From NCBI RefSeq assembly GCF_000236035.1, contig NZ_JH393257.1, positions 956,380 through 1,020,379 of the forward strand: a DNA stretch of 64,000 bases, read 5' to 3'. Source of the DNA: Vreelandella boliviensis LC1 (GTDB taxonomy: Bacteria > Pseudomonadota > Gammaproteobacteria > Pseudomonadales > Halomonadaceae). Positions 9,020 to 18,053 of this stretch are shown piece after piece. The number at the start of each line of letters is the position of its first letter. Within the stretch, counting starts at the first letter, position 1. The notes under the pieces were generated by a model. The model did not search any database, was not told the origin of the DNA, and was given only the letters and a program-made list of their open reading frames with translations. Position numbers and translations under genes: made by a program.

Positions 9020-9400
9020 GGGGGCGACATGGTTTCGACGCTGGTGACAACCCTTGCGGTGCATGCCGAGAGCGTGATGTATCTCGTAAATCCCACATCA
9101 CGAAAAAATAGTCGCAAATGACGAAAACTACGCTCAAGGCGCGCTAGCAGCTTAAACACTGTTAGCTTCTTGTCTGGCCCCAAGGTGATGTGCCTATTCA
9201 TCACTGCGGGGATACGAGCTAAAGCTGATAGGACCGCGTTTGGTGGTGTCTTCTCGCCAAGCGTTAAACTTTAGAAGGCTCGCGTTGCTGAATCCTGACC
9301 GTCGGAGTCAGTCGCGCTAAACTAAATGACGGAATCTAAGCATGTAGAGCCAATAGGCGCGTGCTGGCGGACGCGGGTTCAATTCCCGCCGCCTCCACCA
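9020..9400 (+). ncRNA. ssrA: Transfer-messenger RNA (tmRNA, SsrA)
   Basis: Rescues stalled ribosomes. The 5' end GGGGGCG pairs with CGCCTCC just before the encoded 3' ACCA, forming the tRNA-like acceptor stem. The T arm GCGGGTTCAATTCCCGC is near the 3' end. The mRNA-like part at 9114-9155 encodes ANDENYAQGALAA followed by TAA, preceded by the usual resume region. About 381 nt, typical length. It lies directly after smpB. Open frames on either strand here are not genes. Confidence 0.97.
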
Positions 9401-9416
9401 CCTTACTATACAAATC

Positions 9417-9439
9417 AAGCACCTACGGGTGCTTTTTTT
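9417..9439 (+). terminator. Terminator of ssrA
   Basis: AAGCACC-TAC-GGGTGCTT followed by a seven-T run, 17 bases after the tmRNA 3' end. Confidence 0.9.
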
Positions 9440-9478
9440 GTGTCTGTAGCAGCCTAATTTACCGCAAAAGAACGCCTT

Positions 9479-9877
9479 TTAGCGCGGGCAGCTCAAATCC
9501 CCTTCTTCGCAGCTAGCATGCTCACGCAATCTCTCCGTGCGCTGCTCTGTGAGTACTTTAAGGCACCCATTGCGGACCATAGGCTGTGCGCTACCGCCTT
9601 CTACCGCACTACTTTCATACGCACACTCTGCATCACGAAAGCCGATCCAGGCCCGCTGCGCCGCTCTAAGTTTTTCAAGCGAGCCTGGATTACTTGCCAG
9701 CTTGCCCACCAGCGCTTGGTAAGCCTCGTTAAGTTTGTCATCGGCCGTTTGGTACGACATTGCCGTGCACTGGTTTAGTTCTGTTTGCGTATTCGCGTTA
9801 TCACACGCCGCGCTAGCCATGGCATAGCCATTTGTAACCAAAAGCCAGGCGACCAGAAAGAATTTGAACAAGCGCAT
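9479..9877 (-). CDS. DUF1311 / LprI-like secreted protein
   Basis: Small exported protein of the DUF1311 family, which includes lysozyme-inhibitor-like LprI; function here unproven. From the ATG at 9877 it has a signal peptide (FFLVAWLLVTNGYAMASA) and then the domain with CDNANTQTELNQC, YQALVGKL, LRAAQRAWIGFRDAECAYES. Six cysteines suggest disulfides in the periplasm. A GTG at 9895 is also in frame; 9877 is preferred because GAGAGGG lies upstream of it. It is convergent with ssrA. Confidence 0.85.
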   Translation of the reverse strand: MRLFKFFLVAWLLVTNGYAMASAACDNANTQTELNQCTAMSYQTADDKLNEAYQALVGKLASNPGSLEKLRAAQRAWIGFRDAECAYESSAVEGGSAQPMVRNGCLKVLTEQRTERLREHASCEEGDLSCPR

Positions 9878-9968
9878 AGTAAGCGTCCCTCTCACGTTTT
9901 TGGTAGCACCACACAGATGTAAGCTTAGGCCTAATTTTCAAACACAACATTTCATTTGTACCCATAAA

Positions 9969-10004
9969 AAGCAAAGCGCCAGCATTTCTGCCAGCGCTTT
10001 GCTT
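9969..10004 (-). terminator. Terminator of zinT
   Basis: AAGCAAAGCGC (9969-9979) pairs with GCGCTTTGCTT (9994-10004); on the minus strand it is followed by a T run. It sits 44 bases after the zinT stop. Confidence 0.8.
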
Positions 10005-10047
10005 CTCACCCACGTATTAAAAAGAAGCTATTATTCATCGCCACTAA

Positions 10048-10731
<684 letters not shown>

Positions 10732-10770
10732 ATTCGGTTTTCCTTTGGCTGTTCATAAAACAAGTCACCA

Positions 10771-10793
10771 AAAAAGATATATTATAACATAAC
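10771..10793 (-). promoter_or_regulatory. Candidate Zur operator of zinT
   Basis: AAAAAGATATA-T-TATAACATAAC matches the gammaproteobacterial Zur palindrome GAAATGTTATA-N-TATAACATTTC with a near-complete right half and about 8 of 11 positions in the left. Its place just upstream of a zinc-chaperone gene fits. Confidence 0.6.
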
Positions 10794-10925
10794 AACAAAT
10801 CAAGCTCGTTTTTGCATTACGCGAATAAACACCTATGAAACTAAGGAATTGATCGCAGAGCTTTTGCTGATCTAATAACGGGTACAGCTGTTCTTAGGGA
10901 AATATTTTTTAGCGGACACAAACGC

Positions 10926-10953
10926 ATCGGGCCCCGCCTAAGCGGGGCCCGAT
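10926..10953 (-). terminator. Strong hairpin terminator of the cold-shock gene
   Basis: A perfect 12-bp GC-rich stem, ATCGGGCCCCGC / GCGGGGCCCGAT, with a 4-base loop lies 42 bases after the csp stop. The T run is short (TTTGTGT). Confidence 0.65.
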
Positions 10954-10995
10954 CATCGAATCTAGAAGATTCGAGAACTTAAATGATCGCTAGGA

Positions 10996-11202
10996 TCAAG
11001 AAAGAAGCTTAATGTTTGAAGCTTGAAGGCCTTTCTGACCCTGGGTAACGTCAAAAGAAACGTTAGCGCCTTCTGGAAGGGTTTTGAAGCCATCAGACTG
11101 AATTTCAGAAAAATGAGCAAAAACGTCATCACTGCCGTCAGAAGGAGCGATAAAGCCAAAGCCTTTAGAATCGTTGAACCACTTAACTGTGCCAGTTGCC
11201 AT
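10996..11202 (-). CDS. Cold-shock protein, CspA family
   Basis: 68-residue single OB-fold RNA/ssDNA-binding protein that melts mRNA structure. RNP1 is KGFGFIAP and RNP2 is DVFAHFSEI; the protein begins with the classical [12 protein letters not shown]. It has a long 5' leader (see that entry). Which csp paralogue it is, and whether it is cold-induced, cannot be told from the protein. Confidence 0.96.
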   Translation of the reverse strand: MATGTVKWFNDSKGFGFIAPSDGSDDVFAHFSEIQSDGFKTLPEGANVSFDVTQGQKGLQASNIKLLS

Positions 11203-11383
11203 GATATAAAATCCTTTTCGCGAGTCGCGAATTGTAAAAATCCTGGTATTACCCAGATAAATAGTGAGTAGAACAAGGAATACAATTACAGACTACCGAA
11301 AGAATTCGAATGCTTCTGGAACCATGCTTGCTTGCTAACTTACTAACTGCACACATCTTGCCATGTAGTTGGCAGCAGGTCAA
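11203..11383 (-). promoter_or_regulatory. Leader and candidate promoter of the csp gene
   Basis: The best promoter on the minus strand is TTGACC (11383-11378), 17 bases, CAAGAT (11360-11355; weak). It implies a leader of about 150 nt, typical of csp mRNAs. Close to the start codon is a perfect hairpin, TTCGCG-ACT-CGCGAA (11231-11217), immediately followed by the ribosome site AAAAGGA. The remaining 190 bases up to the next gene hold nothing I recognise. Confidence 0.4.
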
Positions 11384-11571
11384 AGCCTTTGTGCTTTTTA
11401 ATTTGTTGTTCTGCCTCTTACTAGCCGTTTTAAAACCGCGCAAACTACCAAAATAGCCGTAATCTTGCCAGCAAGTTAGGCACTATTAATCCGACCGCCT
11501 AGCGCGCTTGGCTTGCCTTGTGAATCCCGCGTCATTTACGGCCTGGCGAGCACTTTGGAAGAGACTTTAAC

Positions 11572-12528
11572 ATGCTATATGGACTTAGTTTGTTGGCGGG
11601 TATTGCCCTGTTGACCCTCGGAGGGGAATCGCTTATCCGCGGCGCGGTGGCTGGCGCACTAAGAGTTGGGGTTTCGCCACTGCTAACAGGGCTTGTGGTG
11701 GTTGGTTTTGGTACCTCAGCCCCTGAACTTGTGGTTTCGATTGATGCCGCGATTAACCAGCAGCCTGACATTGCAGTTGGCAACATTGTGGGCAGCAACA
11801 TCGGCAATATCTTATTGATTCTGGGCATGTGCGCGGTTATTTGCCCAATGGTGGTTCAACCTTTAGCGCTGCGCCGGGATGGCCTGGTCGTAGTGCTAGC
11901 CAGCCTGCTGTTTATTGGCCTCTCCTTCGGCGGTGCGCTGGGGCGCTTTGATGCCGCAATTTTTATAGCGGGCCTCGCCGGCTATCTTGTTTGGGCCTAC
12001 TTAAGTGAAAGCCGTCAGCACATTCCCGCAGCAGAAATGCACGCTTCGGAAGCAGAAGAGATGACCAAGCTCCCCACCACAGGCTGGATGATAGCCGTAG
12101 CGCTAGTGATTGGTTTGGGCATGCTGATTGGTGGGTCACAGCTACTCTTATTCGGCGCCATTGGGTTGGCCCAGGCCATGGGTATTTCCGAAGCGGTGAT
12201 TGGTTTAACCATTGTCGCTGTAGGCACCTCGCTGCCAGAAATGGCCGTATCGGTAATTGCTGCTCTACGCCGTCATGCGGATGTTGCCGTCGGCAATATT
12301 CTGGGCAGCAATATTTTCAACCTGTTAGGCATTCTGGGTATCTCTGCGTTTTTACAGCCGTTGCCCCTTGCGCCTCGGGTGGCCATGTTTGACCAGTGGG
12401 TAATGCTGGGAGCCGCAGGTGTACTGGTGCTGTTTTTGTATACCGGTATGCGCCTGTCGCGCTGGGAAGGGGCAGCACTGCTCGCAGGCTATGCCGCTTA
12501 TATAACGTTAAGCTTTACGATCTTTTAA
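11572..12528 (+). CDS. Calcium/sodium antiporter, CaCA family (YrbG-like)
   Basis: Inner-membrane exchanger with two inverted repeats of about five helices. 318 residues. The alpha-1 repeat reads GFGTSAPELVVSI...VGNIVGSNIGN (residues 47-83) and the alpha-2 repeat VAVGTSLPEMAVSV...VGNILGSNIFNLLG (about 221-254). These conserved Asn/Glu positions coordinate the cation. A hydrophilic loop (about 146-168) separates the halves. No tight operon partner; the next gene starts 87 bases downstream. Confidence 0.94.
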   Translation: MLYGLSLLAGIALLTLGGESLIRGAVAGALRVGVSPLLTGLVVVGFGTSAPELVVSIDAAINQQPDIAVGNIVGSNIGNILLILGMCAVICPMVVQPLALRRDGLVVVLASLLFIGLSFGGALGRFDAAIFIAGLAGYLVWAYLSESRQHIPAAEMHASEAEEMTKLPTTGWMIAVALVIGLGMLIGGSQLLLFGAIGLAQAMGISEAVIGLTIVAVGTSLPEMAVSVIAALRRHADVAVGNILGSNIFNLLGILGISAFLQPLPLAPRVAMFDQWVMLGAAGVLVLFLYTGMRLSRWEGAALLAGYAAYITLSFTIF

Positions 12529-12615
12529 GATGATCTAATCGTCAATTGTGCCAGGCCAAAAGCTCCAGCGCTTTTGGCTCGATGACTTGATCATTTAGCG
12601 TGGAGAAAAATCACC

Positions 12616-13173
12616 GTGCACATTGCAACCTTGGGGCCTAGTGGCAATAACCATGAACTGATTGCCAAGCGCTATCTCAAAATGCGCTGCTCTGGCGAAG
12701 GCAGCGTGACACTCTTCAGCCAGTTTGAAGAGGCCTTTCAGGCGCTCCTCGCTGGTCAAGTGAACTACGTTCTACAGTGCACCGCTCATGCAACGCATAG
12801 CGATTGTGTTGGCCGCTATATGCATCGGGCTTATCCCGTGGACACCTTTATAGCCGGCAGCAAGCCACTGGCGCTGATTGCCCAACGCGCCGCTGTTCGC
12901 CCCACCCAGGTAGCGCTACAACCGGCGACACGCTACTACACCGACTTAACGGCCTATACAGAGATCATAGACGCCCCCACCACAGTGGCAGTGGCAGAAG
13001 GGCTTCTGGCGGGACGTTTTGAGGCGGGCATTTGCGCCGAAGAGGTGCTTGAGCAGGCGCCCGAGCAACTGCGCTTAGTGCAGTCACTGGGACCTGCGTT
13101 GGATATCTGGGTAATGTTTGCCACCACCCCACTACCCACCTCTTCGCCGCTACGGCTAGACGCTGATGTTTAA
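12616..13173 (+). CDS. Prephenate-dehydratase-like / periplasmic-binding-fold protein
   Basis: Function unknown. 185 residues, no signal peptide. The N terminus HIATLGPSGNNHELIAKRYL resembles the first strand and GPxGT motif of the prephenate dehydratase domain (also seen in BacA-type decarboxylases), and the length and strand pattern fit one PDT-like domain without the regulatory ACT domain. The catalytic TRF motif of PheA is not visible, so it may bind rather than dehydrate an aromatic acid. The start is GTG at 12616 behind TGGAGAAAA. It converges on the TRAP permease gene with 9 bases between stops. Confidence 0.6.
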   Translation: MHIATLGPSGNNHELIAKRYLKMRCSGEGSVTLFSQFEEAFQALLAGQVNYVLQCTAHATHSDCVGRYMHRAYPVDTFIAGSKPLALIAQRAAVRPTQVALQPATRYYTDLTAYTEIIDAPTTVAVAEGLLAGRFEAGICAEEVLEQAPEQLRLVQSLGPALDIWVMFATTPLPTSSPLRLDADV

Positions 13174-13182
13174 ACAGCCGAG

Positions 13183-14982
13183 CTAAACTATAAAGATCAG
13201 AATAATGCCTCCCACGATCAACGCGACCCGCTGCCACAGCGCTTTTCGCGCAATAACGCCGTAAGAGATCGCACCTAAACCAATCGCCACCTTCAGCGCA
13301 TCTAACAAAGCGCCGGAAGGATTAAAGGCCAGCTGGATCATCTCTGGGTTAGCCACCATGGCTAAGGGAATGATGTATAGCCCTATCCCTAACGCCATTG
13401 CTTTGATTGCGACTTTTAGCCAGTTCTCCCCCACCATGCCCGCAGCGATAAACACACCGCCACACACCGGTGGCGTGATCGTTGAGAGCAGCGCGTACCA
13501 GAATACAAACAGATGCGCCAAAAGCGGTTCCAAACCTAGCGAGGTCAGGGCAGGCCCTGCGACAGAGACACAAATCACATAGGCGGCGGTGGTCGGCACC
13601 TCCATACCTAAAATCAAGCAGGCGAGCGCCGTTAGTAGCAAAGCTGGCCAGAGCATGTCGTTGGAGAGCGATAAAATGCCTGAGGTGATCTTGACGCCCA
13701 ACCCCGTCAACGACAGCACACCGACTACCAGCGAGGCACACAGGATAATGGCGCCAATGACGGCAATCTGACGCCCAGCGGTGACCACTGCCTCGGCTAA
13801 GCGGCTGGTAAAGCCGGGGAGCGAAAAGCGCAGCGTCACATTAAAGAAAAGCAGCGCTATTCCCGCGAAAATCGCAATGCTAGCGGCATACTGGGGAGTA
13901 AAGCCGCCGTTAAAGATGCGTTCTAACAGCAGGACAAAGGGGATGGCGAAAAACAGCGAGGTAATCACTACCTCTTTCACGCTGGGGCGCTCGCTTTCGG
14001 CCACGGGCTTTAGATCATGCCGGGTCGCATAGGCATTAATACCTACCCAGACGGTCAGAAAGTACAGCACCGCTGGTAGCAAGGCCGCGGCCATAATCTG
14101 GGTATACGGCGTGCCGGTCAGTTCCACCATCACAAACGCACCCGCGCCCATCAGCGGCGGCATAATTTGTCCGCCGGAGGAAGCAACAGCTTCCACCGCG
14201 CCAGCCAGCGAACGCGGGTAGCGCAAACGAACCATGGAGGGAATGGTGATTGCCCCAGTGGAAGCGACGTTGGCAGACGCTGAGCCGGATATAGAGCCCA
14301 TCAGCGCCGAGGAAATCACCGCAACCTTAGCAGCCCCACCGGTGAGCCGCCCTGCCACCGCGCTGGCCAGATTCATAAACCCCTGGCCTGCCTCTCCGGC
14401 GTTGAGTACCGCGCCGAAAATCACAAAAATCGCCACCACGCTGACACTCACTCCTGTCAGCGATCCCCATAGCCCACCTTCAGCAATCGTGAGCGTGCCC
14501 ACCATGCTGGGCAGCGGTAGCCCTGGGTGACCAAAAGCGCCCGGCACATACTGACCAAAAGCGCCATACAGTAAGGCCAACAAGGCCACCAGCGGAAGAG
14601 GCCAACCAATGGCTCGGCGGGCAATCTCTAGCGCTAAAGCAATCAAAAACAGACCAATGCCCATCTGTAGATGGGTATCAATAAAGCCGTACTGGTTGGC
14701 TAGCGCAGCTTCGTTAAACGCGATATAGCCACATGCAGCAATGCCCAATACCGTCAGTATCCAACCGCTTATTCGCTGCGTCGGCGTGTTGGCCATATAG
14801 ACCAGCACCCAAGGCAACAGCAGCGCCATATGCAGAGGCCGACTAACGAGCGCAGGCGTTAAACCATAAAAAATCAAGCCAAGATGGAACACCACACTGA
14901 CCGCACCTAACGCCATCCAGCCCGGCGCTATTGAGCGATCATTAGAAAGGATCGCCGCTGGCGACGAGGTAAAAACACGCAT
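13183..14982 (-). CDS. TRAP transporter fused permease (4TM/12TM)
   Basis: Inner-membrane subunit in which the small DctQ-like and large DctM-like permeases are joined, the form that pairs with TAXI binding proteins. 599 residues, almost wholly hydrophobic. The DctM core shows GSISGSASANVASTGAITIPSM, and ASSGGQIMPPLMGAGAFVM followed by later paired repeats (GMEVPTTAAYVI, TPPVCGGVFIAAGM). It lies 96 bases after the TAXI gene on the same strand, with a small inverted repeat (TGCCAC/GTGGCA) between, so they form one transporter. The substrate is unknown; C4-dicarboxylates or glutamate are common for the class. Confidence 0.93.
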   Translation of the reverse strand: MRVFTSSPAAILSNDRSIAPGWMALGAVSVVFHLGLIFYGLTPALVSRPLHMALLLPWVLVYMANTPTQRISGWILTVLGIAACGYIAFNEAALANQYGFIDTHLQMGIGLFLIALALEIARRAIGWPLPLVALLALLYGAFGQYVPGAFGHPGLPLPSMVGTLTIAEGGLWGSLTGVSVSVVAIFVIFGAVLNAGEAGQGFMNLASAVAGRLTGGAAKVAVISSALMGSISGSASANVASTGAITIPSMVRLRYPRSLAGAVEAVASSGGQIMPPLMGAGAFVMVELTGTPYTQIMAAALLPAVLYFLTVWVGINAYATRHDLKPVAESERPSVKEVVITSLFFAIPFVLLLERIFNGGFTPQYAASIAIFAGIALLFFNVTLRFSLPGFTSRLAEAVVTAGRQIAVIGAIILCASLVVGVLSLTGLGVKITSGILSLSNDMLWPALLLTALACLILGMEVPTTAAYVICVSVAGPALTSLGLEPLLAHLFVFWYALLSTITPPVCGGVFIAAGMVGENWLKVAIKAMALGIGLYIIPLAMVANPEMIQLAFNPSGALLDALKVAIGLGAISYGVIARKALWQRVALIVGGIILIFIV

Positions 14983-15078
14983 GCCAAATTGCCTATCAAT
15001 ACTGCATCAATACAGTACTGCCACAGCGCAAATACCGTGGCAGCGGGAAGATGGAGGGTGGAGGATGGAAAAAAGTGA

Positions 15079-16056
15079 TTAACGCAGAGCGTCAGGCACC
15101 TCTACCCCCGCTTCTTGGTAATAACGCAACGCACCTGGGTGGAGCGTGCCGGTCATGTTTGCCAACATATCGGGGCTAATGCTGCTCCACCACGCAGCCT
15201 CTTCCGCCATGGCATCGCGGCGTTCCCAAAACGTCTTGGTTAGCGTATAGGCAGTCTCGTCGTCCATCGACGTTGTAGTGTAAGCGATCACCGGTAGCGA
15301 CGTGGTTTCGACATCTTTATCTACACCAGGGTAGGTACCGCCGGGGATCGTTTGGCGTGGTGCACCGATCTGTTCGATTTGCTCATCGGTGAGGCTAATT
15401 AAGGTCACCGGCATGCTAGCGGCTGTCTCAATCACGTTGGGAGAGGGGAAGGAGCTGGCGGTCACAAAACCATCAATCTGGCCGTTTTTTAGTGCATCGG
15501 GGCCACTACCCATCGCCGCATCGGCAATTTTTACACTCTCTTCCAGGCCAAATAACTCAAGGTAACGAGCCGCTTCACGGGCGCCAAAGGTGCCTCGACC
15601 AATCAGTAAGTGCTTGCCTTCAAGCGCGGAAATATCAGCCACGCCTTCGTCACCCGCTAACACAAAGTGCATGGTGATAGAGGGAATCGGAAATAAGCCG
15701 CGAATTTCTTGAAAGCGGGGATTCTGACGTTCGGCAAAGGCGCCCTCGCCGGCCATGGCCTGCTCAACCAAAGCAGGTGGCGTGGTAAACACATAGTTAC
15801 CTTGGCGGGCCATCACCTCCATTACGTTTTGTACCGAGCCCTGGCTCTCTTCCAGGGTGAGGATAATAGCGTCATCGGTACCCTGGCGAATCGCCTCAGA
15901 GAGCTCTACCCCCATCTGATAATAGGCGGTACCCGCTGAAGCCGATTTATAGGTCACGCGGGTTTCAGCACTGGCAGAGAGAGCAGTACCTGCCAAGGCG
16001 AGCGTAGCCACCGACACGCCAAGCGTGCGATATAGGGAGCGAAAGGGATTGCGCAT
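15079..16056 (-). CDS. TAXI-family TRAP solute-binding protein
   Basis: Periplasmic receptor that delivers substrate to the fused TRAP permease downstream. 325 residues with a cleavable signal (ATLALAGTALSASAET). The TAXI hallmark is the early ASAGTAYYQMGVELSEAI, followed by ESQGSVQNVMEVMARQGNY, LLIGRGTFGAREAARYLELFG and VDGFVTASSFPSP-type segments. It is first in the operon, as usual, and the 460-base region upstream probably contains its promoter. Confidence 0.92.
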   Translation of the reverse strand: MRNPFRSLYRTLGVSVATLALAGTALSASAETRVTYKSASAGTAYYQMGVELSEAIRQGTDDAIILTLEESQGSVQNVMEVMARQGNYVFTTPPALVEQAMAGEGAFAERQNPRFQEIRGLFPIPSITMHFVLAGDEGVADISALEGKHLLIGRGTFGAREAARYLELFGLEESVKIADAAMGSGPDALKNGQIDGFVTASSFPSPNVIETAASMPVTLISLTDEQIEQIGAPRQTIPGGTYPGVDKDVETTSLPVIAYTTTSMDDETAYTLTKTFWERRDAMAEEAAWWSSISPDMLANMTGTLHPGALRYYQEAGVEVPDALR

Positions 16057-16516
16057 CTTTGTATTCCTTAACGTATTCAGTAGCCGTTTTTAATCGGCCT
16101 CGTTTTTATCTTATCCAGTTGTTACATGACCAAGCTAAGAGCGTGGCTCGCCTCAACATATCACGACTGCACTTAGCCGGGCACTCTCCTCCTCCGCCCT
16201 GCACACCATCCTGACCGCATTCACGAGGTCTTTTTTGAATCAAAACATTAGCGAAAGCAGATATAGAATCTGAATCTGATCCAACAGTGCTATACGGCGA
16301 TAGTATAATTTTGAATCGACTATTAATCGTTTTTTAAAACTAATATTGAAATATTTACCATTACCTAAAAGATTAATTTACTAAAAAAAGATGCTATTGC
16401 CCTAAGAAGAACTACTTTCGTTCGTTTTAATAAGGTATTGCGGCGCAATATAGACTGATAGAATATGGCTGCTTTTACACTACTCCTGACAACTTAACCA
16501 TGAGGAAGAGCGTCAC
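16057..16516. other. AT-rich spacer between TAXI gene and nhaD
   Basis: 460 bases without a gene between two divergent units. The half next to nhaD (about 16240-16470) is much more AT-rich than its surroundings and includes a TAGAAT -10-like box at 16459-16464, 53 bases before nhaD, with a poor -35. I see no clear operator. Confidence 0.5.
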
Positions 16517-17995
16517 ATGCCTACGTTGTGCCAACCCTCTTGCCAGCCACGATTATATCGTCGCTGGCTTTTTTTGTTAGCGGCCTTACTATTAGGCGTA
16601 AGCCCCAGTGCTTTTGCAGTGACCGGTGAATTAGATCTAACTACCTCTACCGTTGGCTTTTTCGCGGTAGCGATTTTCGTCCTGGCCTATGCGCTCGTCA
16701 TGGCGGAAGAAAAGATCCATATGCGCAAGTCTAAACCGGTGTTGGTGGCGGCCGGTATCATTTGGAGCCTCATCGGCTGGGTGTATGTCCAAAACGGCAT
16801 GTCGGACGCGTCCGAGCACGCTTTCCGCGTCACGCTTTTGGAGTTCACCGAGCTGATGCTGTTCTTGCTGGTGGCCATGACCTACATCAACGCGATGGAA
16901 GAGCGCCGCGTTTTCGATGCCCTACGCTCTTGGATGCTGCGCAAAGGCTTCAACTACCGGACGCTGTTTTGGCTGACCGGCGGCCTTGCCTTTGTACTCT
17001 CGCCAATTGCCGACAACCTCACTACCGCGCTACTGATGTGCGCCGTAGTAACCAAAGTGGCCGAGGGCGACCAGCGCTACATTAACCTCGCTTGTATCAA
17101 TATCGTTGTTGCCGCCAACGCCGGGGGCGCGTTTAGCCCCTTTGGCGACATTACCACGCTAATGGTATGGCAAGCGGGCATGGTGGAGTTCCAGGAGTTC
17201 TTCATTCTGTTCTTCCCCGCGCTGGTCAACTTCCTGATTCCAGCCTGTATCATGAGCCTGTTTATCAAGGATGAAAAACCCTCCAGCGTTTATGAAGATG
17301 TGTGGTTGAAGCGTGGCGCCCGGCGCATTGTGCTGCTGTTTTTGTTAACCATTACCACCGCTGTTATGTGCCATGTTTTACTCCACTTGCCTCCGGTACT
17401 GGGCATGATGACCGGCTTGGGCTACTTACAGTTTTTCGGCTACTACCTGCGCCGCAGTCTGCCTCGCTCGTTGGAACGCAAGCGCGAACGCTATAGTCGC
17501 CGCGGCGACAACAAGAAGCTTGAGCAATTGGGTGGCGTGGTGCCGTTCGATGTCTTTAACCGCGTAGCGCGCGCCGAGTGGGACACGTTGCTGTTTTTCT
17601 ACGGGGTGGTGATGTGCGTTGGCGGGCTTGGTTTTATGGGCTATCTGGGCTTGTTGTCAGAAGCGCTGTATACCGGCTGGAACGCCACCGCTGCCAATAT
17701 TGTATTAGGCGTTGTTTCCGCCGTGGTAGACAACATTCCGGTGATGTTTGCGGTGCTGACCATGGAACCCGATATGTCCCACGGTCAGTGGCTGCTGATT
17801 ACCTTAACCGCGGGTGTCGGGGGCAGTTTGCTATCGATTGGCTCCGCGGCCGGTGTGGCGGTGATGGGCCAGGCCAGGGGTTCCTATACGTTTATGGGCC
17901 ACTTGCGCTGGTCACCGGTGATTTTACTTGGCTACATCGCCAGTATTTTGGTGCATATGTGGCTTAACGCCGATAGCTTTGCGCTTTTCAGTTAA
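16517..17995 (+). CDS. nhaD: Na+/H+ antiporter NhaD
   Basis: Inner-membrane sodium/proton exchanger of the ArsB/NhaD (IT) superfamily, typical of marine and halophilic gammaproteobacteria. 492 residues with about 12 helices after a short basic N terminus. Strongly conserved segments are SPIADNLTTALLMCAVV, NIVVAANAGGAFSPFGDITTLMVWQAG and, in the second half, VVSAVVDNIPVMFAVL. The start is preceded by GAGGAAG. It is single, with its own terminator, and presumably needed for salt tolerance. Confidence 0.96.
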   Translation: MPTLCQPSCQPRLYRRWLFLLAALLLGVSPSAFAVTGELDLTTSTVGFFAVAIFVLAYALVMAEEKIHMRKSKPVLVAAGIIWSLIGWVYVQNGMSDASEHAFRVTLLEFTELMLFLLVAMTYINAMEERRVFDALRSWMLRKGFNYRTLFWLTGGLAFVLSPIADNLTTALLMCAVVTKVAEGDQRYINLACINIVVAANAGGAFSPFGDITTLMVWQAGMVEFQEFFILFFPALVNFLIPACIMSLFIKDEKPSSVYEDVWLKRGARRIVLLFLLTITTAVMCHVLLHLPPVLGMMTGLGYLQFFGYYLRRSLPRSLERKRERYSRRGDNKKLEQLGGVVPFDVFNRVARAEWDTLLFFYGVVMCVGGLGFMGYLGLLSEALYTGWNATAANIVLGVVSAVVDNIPVMFAVLTMEPDMSHGQWLLITLTAGVGGSLLSIGSAAGVAVMGQARGSYTFMGHLRWSPVILLGYIASILVHMWLNADSFALFS

Positions 17996-18020
17996 GCCAG
18001 AAAGATAGACGCTAACCTTT

Positions 18021-18053
18021 ACCCCTTTTCAGCGTGCTGAAAAGGGGTTTTTT
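18021..18053 (+). terminator. Terminator of nhaD
   Basis: A 13-bp perfect stem ACCCCTTTTCAGC / GCTGAAAAGGGGT with a 2-base gap, followed by a T run, 26 bases after nhaD. It overlaps the end of the convergent GGDEF/EAL gene by a few bases and could work for both. Confidence 0.9.

Noticed and set aside
8873..9204. Minus-strand frames across smpB end and tmRNA
   Set aside because: They overlap the tmRNA and SmpB coding sequence; no protein features.
15019..15042. Small inverted repeat TGCCAC/GTGGCA between the TAXI and TRAP permease genes
   Set aside because: Too short and with a long loop; kept only as a note in the permease entry, not as a terminator.
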